Positions 33,601 to 45,877 of a stretch of 64,000 nt of DNA are shown here, one piece after another. Every line of letters begins with the position of its first letter. The first letter of the stretch is position 1. Under the pieces are notes generated by a model, which worked only from the letters and a program-made list of their open reading frames with translations, did no database searches and had not been told where the DNA came from. The position numbers were made by a program, and so were the translations under genes. The stretch comes from Solen grandis (taxonomy: Eukaryota > Mollusca > Bivalvia > Adapedonta > Solenidae), in the NCBI GenBank assembly GCA_021229015.1, contig CM037785.1, forward strand, positions 2,540,964-2,604,963. Direction: 5' to 3'.

Positions 33601-35394
33601 GTTGTAGAATTTAAGACCAATAGAAGGACATGGTGATTCTTAATTGGTAATTTTTTTTTTATTTACACATATATATATATCTGCACATGTGTAAATGCTG
33701 TAGACACAAGCAGGATAACAAATCATACAAAGTACCCATGTGTCAAATAAATATGAGTCATTTCAAAGATGGAATAATCAAGATTTAATTAATATATTGT
33801 GAGAGAAACTGTGTAAAAACATATGAACATATGCGTTAATTCATCTTTTATCTGTTTATATTGTTAATGTATCTCTCTCTCCCCCTCTCTCTCTCTCTGA
33901 ATATATATGCAGTCAAACCCATGAGAAAAACAACAACAACAAAATACACACACATATATATATGTACATAGCACAAGGTTTATATTTTTATATCGTTTAT
34001 TTGTAAAATGATGTAATCATTCTCTCTGCCTCTCTTTCTCTGTCTATCTGTATTTGTCTCTCTAATGAATGTAAAAACAGTAAAACTCGTGCAAACCGGC
34101 TTCCTAAATCAAAGACAAGAGCGTTTGGTTCTGGCGCTGAGGTTGTAGAGAATTTTGCCTCTGAAAACAGTCAACCTCTGCGCAAAACCATGTGACTCTT
34201 TATAACAGCCTTAGTGTGAACAAAGGCCAGGATTCCCATTATTGAAGATATATAGAACTAAACATCCCAACGGTGAACAGTCAGTGACCGGATAACCAGA
34301 AATTAAGTTATAATTTAATCATGTTCAATTATTTATATGACAATATTTCTCATCTGTAGATTGAATATGTAAAAAGTTACTGTTACTATGGTAACACTAT
34401 TGAGCAAACACCGGTCCAACATACCATAAGGTCAACGTACCAGTCCATGACACATATAACGCTGAAAATGCTTAGTTCTTATAAAAACATATTACCCACA
34501 TAATGCATGTTTTCAACATGTCTTAATCGACATGTAGACATTTTTCATGTCCATTTACCTATATGCGTACAGTGATACAATTTATTTTAATACAATTCCA
34601 TACAGAAAACACATTTCGCATGTAAAATTTGATAACCGATCTCTATTGGTCTCTCATTGTAACACCGTAAGAACTAAAGGGAGACGTTGTTTACATGTCT
34701 GACGTCAGAAATCAACATAACATAATTGGATGTTAACTTATCTTAGAAACTCTACGAATGAGACGCGTAGTTTCATAACTTCATGGTTGGTTCGGTGAAA
34801 TTTTATAGGTATTGGGCAAATGATACATACTTAGGAGCATTTTCCGCGTATTTTCTGATCTGCCCTCGTATATGCAAAACATAAAAACAAAAAAAGGAAA
34901 CACAATAAAAGAAAACAAAAAACAAAATTTCAACATATATAACCTGTGCCTGTCTTTGTTCATGTACATATTTGTTATGAACACTTAGTCAATTATTTTG
35001 GTAGACATGATATATAAAGGATTTTTTTTTTAAAAATCAGCAGTTTAATCCGACATAGAGCACATATAAACAAATACCGTCGTCATCACCATCATCATCA
35101 TCATCATCATCAAGTACAACAAAAACCGATTAATGAGTGACTAGAAGTGTTTATTCATCCTAAACTAGTGTGCGATTAATTATGTATGAATGATCCTCTC
35201 CCATTCGGAAAACAAAATATATACGTACATTAAACAAATACTGAGTGATAAAAAGTGTTTATTCCTCCTAACACCTGTTTCTCGGTATAGAATAATTTCC
35301 AGTTACCTGGAATAATTGCCTTGTTAAATACAATATTAAAATTTATGATATACTTCATAACATGTTTTAAAAGATGATATGATTTTTTTATATA
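33601..35394. other. No gene seen; simple repeats
   Basis: CT-rich runs at 33868-33898 and 34020-34050, short AT runs, and (CAT)n at about 35083-35113. A lone TGACGTCA lies at 34700-34707. The motif CCTTAGTGTGAACAAAGGCC at about 34207 echoes the end of the 20.5-21.1 kb segment in inverted orientation. Confidence 0.45.
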
Positions 35395-35840
35395 TTATTT
35401 AAAATTTTCTTTTGGTATTTTTAAAATTGTTTTTAATTGTATTTAAATTTTGCACGGTGATAATTTCTTCTAGCCGTTTTACATTAAGAATTAAGCCATC
35501 TATTGTCGTTAACATGCTCTTTTGGTTTTGTATTATAATTATGTGATGCAAAACTGTTTTTAGCACTGTTGTGAAATATATTTTCAATTTTTGTAATTAC
35601 ATTATTTATATCACTACCATTGATATTATTTGACTTGTACAACGTATCTAATTCATTTACTACGACGTTAATTTTATCCACGTCAATTTTATTTATAAAC
35701 AGTCACATAATTTAGCTTTTTGACTGCTTGACTTTACTTTTATTGGTTTTGTGCCTCTTATTTTGAAAACAGCACTTACTGGGTTATGCGCATCTGAATA
35801 TAATTCACAAAAGTTATCTACAGTTTGTTACAGTTACACG
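35395..35840 (-). pseudogene. Decayed LINE ORF2 fragment: endonuclease end and linker
   Basis: On the minus strand three frame pieces chain together. First LYSDAHNPVSAVFKIRG, whose SDAHNPV matches the SDH-P catalytic motif at the end of an APE-type endonuclease. Next VVNELDTL...NNVITKIENIFHNSAKNSF and KPKEHVNDNRW. Then, in a third frame, a basic RR/NY-type stretch ending FKNTKRKF. This is the endonuclease-to-RT linker of a non-LTR retrotransposon, including the Trp-containing KPWF-like point. There are at least two frameshifts and stops. It is not contiguous with the RT fragment at 26.3 kb but may be from the same family. Confidence 0.6.
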
Positions 35841-36003
35841 TGCGCGAGTAATTAGGTGTGAATGACCCTACAAAAGTATTTCACATTTTCCGCCTACTGA
35901 ATATTCAGGGCGACGAAACGACTTTTCATTTACTATATATAACCAGTTTGACGAAACGGTTAGTCGACGTAACGACTGTAATTCGTCCTGTAACGACTGT
36001 AAT
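35841..36003. other. No gene seen
   Basis: Short spacer with a repeated GACGAAACG motif (three times at 35914-35965). Confidence 0.4.
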
Positions 36004-36050
36004 ATGCTGAGCGCCAGGCAAGGGAGCTATACCAGTACCATGTCTTTTCC
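36004..36050 (-). mobile_element. SINE family A, fragment
   Basis: The minus strand reads ATGGTACTGGTATAGCTCCC then TTGCCTGGCGCTCAGC, the body segment of the family. Confidence 0.6.
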
Positions 36051-37069
36051 AGTAATATGTGTGTCTTCTATTTGAAAATGTTTTTATTTCTCTTTAAGAT
36101 GTATATTTTAGCTGCAAGTTAAACGTTACATTTGTATCCATGGATACAGAGCGTATTATCAACACGTGACAGTTACTCATTATCTTTTTGCCATTTTCGT
36201 TTTCAGCGCATTTTGTTACATTTAAAATTTAAAGTTTAAAATCAATCAAGTATAAAACTATAAAATTTTAAGATACTGCAATAAGCTATTAATTAGCAAA
36301 GCAAACACTTAAATAAGTCATAATGTTCTGATAAAAACATGTATGTGAATGTTTGTGTAACCTTGAGTTGAGCTGAGCTAAAAATAGATTATAGCGACAA
36401 ATACAGACACGAAGATCACGTGGAAAACATGAAACACGATTTGCTGCAACCAAACCAATCAATATACATGAGAATTATCTTACAATTGGAATAGCATTTA
36501 TGTTTAGGCGAAAAACTAGACCTGCAACCAAGTGGTCCCGGGTTTGAGTTCCGGTCTGATTACAATAAGAAGCTTGTTACAAGAGTGTCAAACCTAACAT
36601 ATATTAAGTAATTACTCAAGTCTGACAATATTTAGATGCGATTTTAGATGAATTTGAAAATAAAATATACATTAAACCTTTCAATATACAACGTTTTGGT
36701 AAAACTATTTTTTCCTACTTATATACATACTTTTTTCTGCAGTTCTCTTTATGCTTTACCTATCCATGATCAAGATCTTTTAACAGCCTAAACTATATAT
36801 CTATCGCTAATATCTATATGTAAATCAATTAAATGTATAATCATATTGTATTTATTGAAATTCCTTCATATTTACTTTTATAGATTATGTACAATTTATT
36901 ATTCTTTACCATCATCATCAAACATTTCTACCAAGGAAATCTAGTATTTGATTCTTAGCTTTTGTTTGTTATTTACCTCTTTTTTCTACACTGATGATTG
37001 TATATAAATCAATTTATCTAGTCATGATGATATTAATCCTGATAAAACAGTCGACATATTACTTCTTCA
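36051..37069. other. 3' flank of the TRIM-like gene; no other gene seen
   Basis: Two AATAAA signals on the minus strand (36895-36900 and 36851-36856) lie about 170 and 215 bases past the TRIM-like stop and could serve as its poly(A) signals. A tRNA-like B-box remnant (CGGGTTTGAGTTCCGG) is at about 36538. Confidence 0.4.
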
Positions 37070-38767
37070 TTACTTCTTCAGCCAGAACACCTTACCAGGT
37101 TTACTATTCATTCCTACAAACAACGCCCCATCAGTGTCCCGGTATGAGAGACAGTTCGGCAGTACTACCCCATCACTCTCACTGACCAGTATGGAGTGGT
37201 GAGTACCGTGCTTATCCACACGATGAATGTTGTTAGACCCCCACCCACTTACAAGTATGTTGTCCTGACTGTCTACGTGAATGTCTCTAGGATAAGATAA
37301 ATCCTTGTGTGTATACTTGTATATCAAATCACCATGTTGTGTCAGACATGTTACGGTGTGGGTGTTATAGTCAGATACATAAACACGGTCACTGTTGCGA
37401 CTTACACGTACATAGTATGGGTCTGTAAACATGTACCGTCCTTGTACCAGCCCGAGTCTCCTCTGTATCTGTCCATCCATCGTCATCACCAGTACTTCTC
37501 CATTACCCGGGTTGTCGTCACACGTGACGTACATCATGCCGCCATGACAGTCTATACCGAAACATTTCCTGTCTACTCTCAATGATTTTCCGAGTCTCAG
37601 CCGCGGCTGTACAGAGACAAACTGAATCTTCTGTTGTTCTGGTAACGTGACGACAACCTCTGTATCAGCTACTGTACAGACGTCACGTGGTTTTGATGGT
37701 AGATCTACATTCTTCTTAAAGGTGAAGGTGGGGCTATACAGATGTAACTTCTTGTTATTATGATCACATAAAACAAGATCACCACTGGGGAGAAATGTTG
37801 AACCAGTTATACAATCTGTGTTAATGTTGATGTCTTGTTTACCAGAAACTGTCATTTCAAGTATATTCCCTCCGCTGGATACATCACTGCTTTGAAAGGT
37901 GGTAATCACGTGACCGAGCTCAGTCACCTGTTGCAAGACATCCGCTATGATTTTGTTGGACTGGAAAGTCAGCTGACATTGGTTAGCTTCCGATTGTACG
38001 TCTGCTGCAATTTTCTCCATTTCATCGACTTTACAAGATGACTTTGTCAGTCCGATAAACATCATTTCTTTATTCATTGAGGTCTGGCAGTCTTGCATCT
38101 CCTTGATACTTTCGTCAACTTGCTTCAGAATATTTTCACAGGCAGTCACGTGATCCTTCAATTCTGATTCCGTAGCCTTTTTAGCGTCTTCGATAGCCTT
38201 GTATGCCTTTTCTTCAAGATCATCTAGCCTTTTATTAATTTGTCTCCTCAGTTCCTGGACATCTCTGACTGATTTCTTCGCCTGTTTGATTAACAAATCA
38301 GCATCTTTACCACGGGATGATCGTAATGTTTCAACATTTTCTTTAATTTGTTTCATTCTTGATACCAACTTGTCCAGCTGACCTTTATTCATTTTATTCG
38401 TTTTATCGCGTAGCGACGTCTTTGAACATTTCCGGTGTGCTGTTGAGGAACACACGTCACATGTTAATATCTTGTGACCCTCGCAAAACCCAATTATTAA
38501 ATTGCTCCTGTGATCATCGCAGTAGGCAATTGGTAATGGCGGATTAGGTTTAATGGTTGATAATAATTTTTGTCCAGTAATAACCGTATGGTTCCGTGTT
38601 GATTTGAAGCCCCTGTGTGTCTTTTCACAAGCCTGACACATATAATCATTACACTGTCCACAATACGACATTGCTCTTTCATCTGACCCAGCATACTTAC
38701 AGGGGTCACAGAAGTGAGGAACGTAATCGTCCGACCCTGCTTCTATTGAATCTGGACTGGTCGCCAT
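37070..38767 (-). CDS. TRIM-like protein: two B-boxes, coiled coil, beta-propeller-like C-terminus, no RING
   Basis: An intact 565-codon ORF. Residues 20-60 form a first B-box (C20, C23, C36, C39, C44, C47, H51, H60). Residues 83-114 form a B-box 2 (C83, H86, C95, H98, C103, C106, H111, C114, with Cys where His is usual at the end). Residues about 125-290 are rich in heptads of Lys/Glu/Leu, a long coiled coil for dimerisation. Residues 300-565 hold repeated strands such as GDLVLCDHNNKKLHLY, RVYVSDYNTHTV and NILVSGWGSNNIHRVD, typical of NHL/SMP-30-like beta-propellers in bivalve TRIM-like proteins. There is no RING, so E3 ligase activity is not expected from this polypeptide alone. Such genes are hugely expanded in bivalves and are often suggested to act in immunity. 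The whole coding region is one exon. The Met at 38767 is preceded by an in-context splice acceptor, so a 5' UTR intron is likely. Confidence 0.93.
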   Translation of the reverse strand: MATSPDSIEAGSDDYVPHFCDPCKYAGSDERAMSYCGQCNDYMCQACEKTHRGFKSTRNHTVITGQKLLSTIKPNPPLPIAYCDDHRSNLIIGFCEGHKILTCDVCSSTAHRKCSKTSLRDKTNKMNKGQLDKLVSRMKQIKENVETLRSSRGKDADLLIKQAKKSVRDVQELRRQINKRLDDLEEKAYKAIEDAKKATESELKDHVTACENILKQVDESIKEMQDCQTSMNKEMMFIGLTKSSCKVDEMEKIAADVQSEANQCQLTFQSNKIIADVLQQVTELGHVITTFQSSDVSSGGNILEMTVSGKQDININTDCITGSTFLPSGDLVLCDHNNKKLHLYSPTFTFKKNVDLPSKPRDVCTVADTEVVVTLPEQQKIQFVSVQPRLRLGKSLRVDRKCFGIDCHGGMMYVTCDDNPGNGEVLVMTMDGQIQRRLGLVQGRYMFTDPYYVRVSRNSDRVYVSDYNTHTVTCLTQHGDLIYKYTHKDLSYPRDIHVDSQDNILVSGWGSNNIHRVDKHGTHHSILVSESDGVVLPNCLSYRDTDGALFVGMNSKPGKVFWLKK

Positions 38768-38777
38768 GATGTTATAC

Positions 38778-38805
38778 CTGCATGAAAGAAAAGGAAAAAC
38801 AATTA
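38778..38805 (-). promoter_or_regulatory. Splice acceptor of a 5' UTR intron
   Basis: On the minus strand a pyrimidine-rich run (TTTTTCCTTTTCTTTCATG then CAG) ends at 38778, and the exon begins GTATAACATC directly before the ATG at 38767. A first non-coding exon would lie at higher coordinates; I could not place it. Confidence 0.65.
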
Positions 38806-39984
38806 AAGAAAGACAACTCTTATTGCAGCCTGCTTGAATTATCCAAGCAGAGTTATTTCCCTTGAAATAAGACTTTCAAATTATTTAATTCTTTCTAACT
38901 CATATTTATGAATATAAGAATACCCGGAGAACATAACAGCCCACAATTCAGTAAATACTAAAATAAAAGTGACCAAATACTCAAATGAATTGAAATTATT
39001 GGAAAACATTGGTAACTTGCATTCCGCTATACGTAATAACTTGTAACGTAAGGTTTAAAATTAAGATGCTTCAGGACATATTTTATTATATCACATAACC
39101 TGAATCTACTTTGCAACTAAGGAATGCGGGTTCGAGTCCCAGTAGTGTCTAATTTTTATCTTCATATTTTTCTTTTTTAACATAAATTCTGTATCATTTG
39201 TTTCCGATTAAAAAAAAAAGAAAATATAAATATTTTATATATGTATGTAAATATGTTATGTACTTGCATGACTTATTAATTACGCCGTGGAAAAATCACA
39301 ATCTTAACATATATATTCAACAATAAAATGCTGCAAATTTTTAAGCCAATACCTGTACTTACAATATGTAACAAAAAATATGTGTCTTAAGATTTGGTAT
39401 GTGTATAAAATGTGCTAAGTAAACACAGTGTAAACTGACTATGTAACAACTAAATAATAATATAAAAGATATAACAAAATGTATTTGCATCTTCCTCTCA
39501 GTCCCGTTTCTGTAATACATATATTGCATTGCTTCGCGAGCTGATCTTGATGAACCTGCTTACTACACATGAGTGCGCGCAAGAATGTATGTGGGAGGAT
39601 TAATCAAGATCACGAGTGAAGCCAGTGCAATATATGTCTTGTAACATGGCCAAATATAGAAATGTGGCGGTACTATGGTATCGTGACTTTTTATACTGTT
39701 CCCAAATATTGAGCGCTTTGGATATCAAAAATAAACCACGTGATAATGACCAACCAGTGAAAGGAAAATTCCTCTTAACTAACCCAATAACCCTTTCGAA
39801 ACAAACCCTCACATTTCGATGCCTTCCGTACAGATAGGCAAGTAGCTTTGAACAGAGAAGGACGTACTGAATTAGTGCTAATGATCTGTAATAGTTATTA
39901 GGTTTCACGTTTGACCATGGCGCATATGTTACTTTTGACAGCTTGTGGTAACCATATGTACCACGCCGTATGGCCGCACTTTTT
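38806..39984. other. Upstream of the TRIM-like gene; no other gene seen
   Basis: AT-rich sequence. A B-box-like CGGGTTCGAGTCCCAG lies at about 39128 with no foldable tRNA around it (SINE remnant). Overlapping frames on both strands at 39600-39910 show no recognised content. Confidence 0.4.
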
Positions 39985-40435
39985 TTATTTGTTTTTTATG
40001 TCCCCTCATTTATAGATCGTGGGAGTGTGTCCACTTTGATGAGTTCTACCCACCAGACCCATATAGAGGTCACGGGGTCAAAGGTCAAGATCACCGTGAC
40101 CCAAAACAGCAAATATTAACTTTAACCACATTTTGTACGTGCCTCAATCCATAACCTCCAAACTTCACATGTGTATGCACCTTAATGAGCTCTACCCGCC
40201 TGTCCCATTTCTAGGTCAAAGGTCAAGATCATCATATAGTAAATATTATTCTTGACCATTAAATGAATGTGCTTTCATCCATAACCTCCAAACTTCACAA
40301 GTGTATGCACCTTGATGAGTTTTACCCGCCAGGTAAACTTGACCATCAAATGACTTTGACCCCCAAGGTCTAAGGCCCTCGCGTGGGAATGGTGTTCATT
40401 CGAACGTAGCGCCTATTTTTTTTTTTTTTTTGTCT
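39985..40435 (+). repeat. Tandem-repeat-bearing dispersed element
   Basis: Three diverged units of about 120-130 bases built on AATCCATAACCTCCAAACTTC and TGTATGCACCTT(A/G)ATGAG, with GGTCAAAGGTCAAGATCA between. The end GGCCCTCGCGTGGGAATGGTG...GTAGCGCC is followed by T16. It resembles the molluscan HINE-like layout, but its head is not recognised. Confidence 0.55.
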
Positions 40436-40458
40436 ACCGTTTTGACAAAAAAAGAAAA

Positions 40459-41390
40459 GAGAGCCAAGATGGCCCTTAATCGCTCACCTGAGAAAGATTA
40501 TTGCTTAACAAAATAAAGTGTAGACAAAGTGAAATCTAGCTTTTTTTGTAGTGAAAGGGGCATAACTCATGAATTAACTAGCAAATATCAATTTTGATTT
40601 AACCCGATTGTGAGCTTATGGTCATAAACATTGTCTTAAAGTTTGAAGATGATTGCTAAAAAATATGAAGACGCTAGCGTTTTAACAATGTGAACTCTGG
40701 CATTTTTTATAATAAAAAGGGACTTAACTACTGACCTATTTGGCCAATCTCAGCCATAATCAAACTTGATCGAGAGTTTATGGTCATAAACATGTCTTAA
40801 AGTTTAAAAGTGATTGTTTAAAAAATGAAGATTGTTTAAAAGATGAAGATGGTAGAGAGTAAACAAAGTGAAATCTTGCATTTTTTTCATTTAAAAAGGG
40901 GCATAACTCCAGACCTAATTGACCGATCTCAGCCATAATTAAACTCAATCGAGACATTATGGTCATAAGCATTGCCATAAAGTTTGAAGATGAATGCTGA
41001 AAAGATAAAGATGCTAGAGTGTAAACGAAGTGAAATCTGGTATTTTTTATATTAAACGGGGCATTATTCCTGACCTAATTGACCAATTCCAGCCATAACC
41101 AAACCATTGAGACATTATGGTCATAAACATTGTCCTACAGTTTAAAGAATCATTGCTCAAAAGGTGAAGATGCTAGGGTGTAAACAATGTAAAATCTGAC
41201 ATATTTTGATATAAAAAGGGGCATAACTCCTGACCTAATTGCCCGATCTCAGCAATAATCAAACTCAATTGAGATATTATTGTCATATACATTGTCATAA
41301 TCGAACTCAATAGAGACATTATGGTCATAAACATTGCCAAAAAGTTTGGAGATGATTGCTCAAAAGATGAAGCCACGGTGTTTCATCAGT
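40459..41390 (-). mobile_element. Helentron-like element on the minus strand, core of about 165-bp units
   Basis: The forward strand at 40459-40492 (AGCCAAGATGGCCC then GCTCACCTGAG) is the reverse complement of the tail type seen at 30955-30990. The core holds about five units of 155-175 bases: GGGGCATAACTC(C)TGACCTA at about 40556, 40728, 40900, 41058 and 41217, and TTATGGTCATAAACATTG in each. The far end has no recognisable head, so the copy is truncated near 41390. Confidence 0.7.
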
Positions 41391-42222
41391 TATTGCATGG
41401 GTTTGGAAACTCCGCCAACTAAAAAGTGTGTGGTATCAAATTAAACATAAGTACTTTTCTACAGAAAACTACCGGGCTTTGTTACAAGTATAATATATAG
41501 AATTGTTCAGCAAAGTTTCGATAAATGATTTACACATTTCATGATAAAAATATATAGTTTTTAAAGTCTTTTATGTTTCTCGGCACCAATCTGGATATAG
41601 CAATTTCAAATATGCTATATGTGTAAATTGGTCGGGTGTATTCCACGCATAATAAACAAGCGGGCCATTATTGTCCTAGATCGCTGACCAGAGTACATAA
41701 GCTTATTTAAAACCATACAAGTCACTTGATTTTACATGGTTACCTCTATCAGCAACCAGAATCAAGTTTCAGGTACAAACAATTCTTCAGTTTGTCATTC
41801 ATATGAAGGCCTCAGTTTCAATGGGATCAACTTTATTTTAGGAAATATGGAAGACAGTCACGACCATAATTATTCAAATTTTAACCACTTGTTGTTGAAG
41901 AATGATTTTGAAAATGTCTATATTGAGTTAAAAAAGAAATAACCAATCCCCATGGGGCCCTCATTATTCAAGGGATCATCTTATTTTTGGAAATTATAGT
42001 AGACAGCTATGGAGTGACCATACATGCCAAAATAAATAAAATTCTAACCATTGAATTCATAGCAGAATATTTTTGAAGTCTATATATAGAGTTTATATTG
42101 ACACTATCTTATGGTTTCACATGAGATAATAATTTTAAAGACGTTCGAATTAAAGTACGCGTTATGGAGTTATGTGATAAAAATAATCTTAAACTTGTAT
42201 TTAAATATCAAATAAATTCTTG
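41391..42222. other. No gene seen
   Basis: AT-rich sequence. The plus-strand frame at 41736-41942 has no recognised content. Confidence 0.4.
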
Positions 42223-42613
42223 CAGGGCTTTTTCAGGTATCCCACGGGGCCGAATATAGGCCCCATTCCCAATGCTATCTAGGTACATTTTTCCCAATTG
42301 AAAAAAAAAATCCCAAAGGCAAGACATATATTTTCTTTAAAAATATTACCCAAATAAATTGATGTCAAATCGGTTTTGTTTACATTAACCATTCTCGTAG
42401 CTAAAATTATCTGAGGTCACAGTATAGTTGTAAATTGTAAATTGAATAACACTGAAAGTTCTGTATGAAAAAGTTTGTTTTTATGATGTTTTAGTGAAAT
42501 GTTGTATGAATTCCAATGGGTCAAATTTCCCAATTTCATAAATTCGACATATTTTTTTTTCCAATTTGCCAATTGGCAGGGGCCTTTTCCCCAAAATACC
42601 TGAAAAATCACTG
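42223..42613. mobile_element. hAT-like MITE
   Basis: The left end CAGGGCTTTTTCAGGTAT is mirrored by the right end, whose reverse complement is CAGTGATTTTTCAGGTAT. The CAG-G start and the roughly 390-bp size with no ORF fit a non-autonomous hAT element. The 8-bp flanks do not match cleanly, so the target-site duplication is unproven. Confidence 0.65.
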
Positions 42614-42764
42614 TCTTGTGTATGATACTGTATTGCTAAGGTTGCGTGATATAACACCACGCTCACTCATGTTGTCCTGAAAACGGGGACCTACAGGTCC
42701 TGGAACAACAAAAAATACTGAACACAAAGCACTGAAGATAGCATTGAACAACATCATGTAAATG

Positions 42765-42850
42765 GTTTTGATTCGATACCAGACGGATTCGAACTCAAAT
42801 CCTTTCACCTATGGGATAAACTATCTAATAACTATTACACGGCGACCGGG
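42765..42850 (-). mobile_element. tRNA-like SINE head
   Basis: The minus strand begins GGTCGCCGTGTAATAG (A-box region, like family B) and has TTTGAGTTCGAATCCGTC (B box). The acceptor arms do not pair well. Confidence 0.5.
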
Positions 42851-44462
42851 GCATAAATTGCAAGCGGGGGTAGATGTGGTTTGTTATGCAAACATTATAC
42901 TTAAGAAACATTTCAAATTAAATGTACAATTCTAAAACTGTGTCTGTGTGTTTCTTTGCTTAGTATATTGAATTCAATAAAATGATATATCCTGTATATT
43001 GTATTTAAAGATAGGTGGGTCATAATCCAACACACAGATACTACTGTAGGTAACATTTCAACCTAATGTGAAAAGAAACATTTGTTGTCATTTCAATTAC
43101 ACGTGACCTCTACCCCCACCCCGAATCCCCATCCCTAACCACACACATATTACTTTAGCCAGTACCCTGTATCTTTTATTCTTTACCCAACAATTTTAAA
43201 GTATGTTGATGTAGTAAATCGACTTAGACTTAAAATATTACAAAATGCCCTGATGACCAAAATGTATTCGAAAACGAAAGTAAACAATAAGTTTTCATGT
43301 TTAATATATATAAATTATGGCAGGAACACGGCGTCTATAGTAAATTGATATTATATAAAAAATGATAACATTTATAATGCCAATCGTTCCGCATGATCTA
43401 TGTCATGCTTTAATCTAGCAATTGGTTTGGTCAAGAAAAAAAAGTACCCCACCCACCTTACTTAGGTCATATCAGTATTGAAATTATTTTATATTATAAG
43501 AGGACTTCGTTACTCCTATACGAAGGATAAAAGTTTGATAAATACAATAAAGTAATTACAACAAACAGTAAGTATCTATGCACCTTTCGCTACTGTGCTG
43601 GATTAAAGGTTTCCGATTTGTTTTCACAGACGTACAACTTCTTTTACCAGGAAACAAGAAAGATAACTCTAATTGATTTTCCCCGGGTTGACAAAAATGC
43701 GCAAAGGTAATTATTTGGCGCAATGGTTGCAATGGAACACGCAATGGAAATCATATTTTCCAGATGTCGTCTAACAATTGGGAAAACTAGGCAATTACCA
43801 AACGTTTGTATCATTTACAACTATAAACTATTCTAGGCAAATGCAGTTTAAGAAATAGCACAAAAATAGTTAAGTATAAAATTAGCCGCTAAAAACAATA
43901 ACTAAGCTAGACATTAAAATTAAATTAGCATCGAAACAATTTCACTAGAGCCCAAAGGATTTAATGAAAAAAATACCTTGACGAAATCTACTCAACGAAA
44001 TTTTTAATTCACTTTTCTCTACACGTATAAAGCTTTAAATCTTGCATTTTAAATCTTGCTAATTTAATTAGCTGCCGTCAGGTTGATGAAATTTCAGGTA
44101 TGAAAAATTACCGATTTCGTTTTTGAAAAAAATTAAAAAGGTAATGATTTTAATTTGAATATCAACATCTTTTATTACTGATTATTGCATGTTATATTTT
44201 ATGCCAGTTTGCAGTTGAAAATGCACGAGAAACCTATATTGTTTACTCTATCCCCCAATACCGGAGCCCCCCACCCCCTTACTACCGTTATTTTTTTTAA
44301 TACAACTGTAGTCAAATACTATTGCAAAGTAGTACATTAGTTATTCAAAACATTGACAAAAACACTCAATGCAAGCAATGAAGTTCTCTCGAGGCCTCCC
44401 GATGACTCCACATGGCTCGCGACGTTTTCGAAGCTTCCACGGCATTAGTACCATGGTCTTTA

Positions 44463-44467
<5 letters not shown>
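42851..44467. other. No gene seen
   Basis: AT-rich sequence with a pyrimidine/C-rich patch at about 43111-43140 and 44260-44280. No supported gene. Confidence 0.4.

Positions 44468-44507
<40 letters not shown>
44468..44507. repeat. Poly(A) run of 40
   Basis: Forty A residues after GGTCTTTAAGTTT. It could be the tail of a small retrocopy lying upstream (about 44370-44467, a GC-richer patch), but no target-site duplication was found. Confidence 0.9.
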
Positions 44508-44511
<4 letters not shown>

Positions 44512-45877
44512 CACCTTTATCACAGATACTCTTTACAATGCATATCGCATTCAGATTTTGACCCCCGCCCAGCGGAAATATTGTGGATCCGGGCCTGTTA
44601 CCTGCGGAGCAATGGAAAATCATATTTAATAATAATGTATATAAAAGGATAAATGCAAATGTTGATTTATTGTTTTCGTTCATGATTTGTGTTTAAAATA
44701 AAATACATTTGAGGTATAAACACCATTATATCAAATGAGTGCACGTTTGCCCCCGCATTGCACCTCAGCAAAACACACAATGGACATCATTAAAGGCTTA
44801 TATCTTATGTTCAAATCGACCTGTACTGTTCATTCGATGTATGCAGCGTAGTTTTTTTTTCAGCAGCAGTGGGTTTAAATCTCGAGTTTTTCCAACCAAA
44901 TTACATACTTGTTTTCAAATTATTCTCTGAAATAGAGTATATCATTTAAATGAATCAAAAGCGAAGTAACCTTTTAACATTCATGTTGTCACTTTCGCTC
45001 TCGGTAACTAAGATAACGCATGCGAAGCGATATAAAATTGGTCCCCTTTATCCACATACATACATGTGGGCGCATTTGTTTAGAAGAAACTGGTTTCAGT
45101 TTAAGGTTTTAGTTTGACTGTAAGTAAGATAGAACTAGAATTAGTTTTTATGGTTTTGTTGTAAGAACACGAATGAATGTTTTTTTAATAGTTTTAAAAC
45201 ATGGCGGATCCTACGATTTTCACCTTTATTCTGTATTGTAACGGCTCTCAAGGGATCTAAAATTTTCAAAATAATCCTATCATGCAAACATTATATTAAA
45301 CATGTGTTTAGCAAACTTAAACGTGAAAAAAACAAACAAATATTAACTATTTCTATTTTCATCTGGCACGGTTGCCGCCATTTCTACTGCTGAGTTGTCC
45401 TACTATTCGGATATCACAAACCGACCAAACCGCATAAAGGGATTCGATAGTTTACAAAACTATTTTCAGTTTTAGACAAATAAACAACAATACTAGTTTC
45501 AGTTTGGAGAAGAAACATACAGTTTCTAAAACGGAGTTTAAACCGAACCCAGTTTGTGTACAATAAACGCACCCGGTAAGTGATAAATGGGATATTATGG
45601 ATGTTAGTCCTAATAGTAGTGTTGTATCTGTTACCTCCCTTTGATCATTACTTGGAATTTGTCAATTTATTTTTTACAGACTTTCCTTCATTACGGATGG
45701 GATTATCCGCCAAAACTCTATGGGTCTAGATGACAATTTGAAACATGTTTGTATTAGTTATCGTTTTTATTTCATCTTTTTATTACATTTTCGTAAGCGA
45801 TGCGAAGGGGAGCGCTGCGATAAATCCATATACATTAAACTATAAGTAATAACATATTTACAGTTTGTCACGCACAC
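44508..45877. other. No gene seen
   Basis: AT-rich sequence. A donor-like CCCG/GTAAGTG at about 45574 has no supported exon. No repeat is recognised. Confidence 0.4.

Noticed and set aside
37307..38709. Plus- and minus-strand frames inside the TRIM-like gene
   Set aside because: Shadows of the 565-codon gene in other frames.
44366..44683. Frames through the poly(A)/poly(T) run
   Set aside because: The open frames exist only because of the homopolymer and are not otherwise coding-like.
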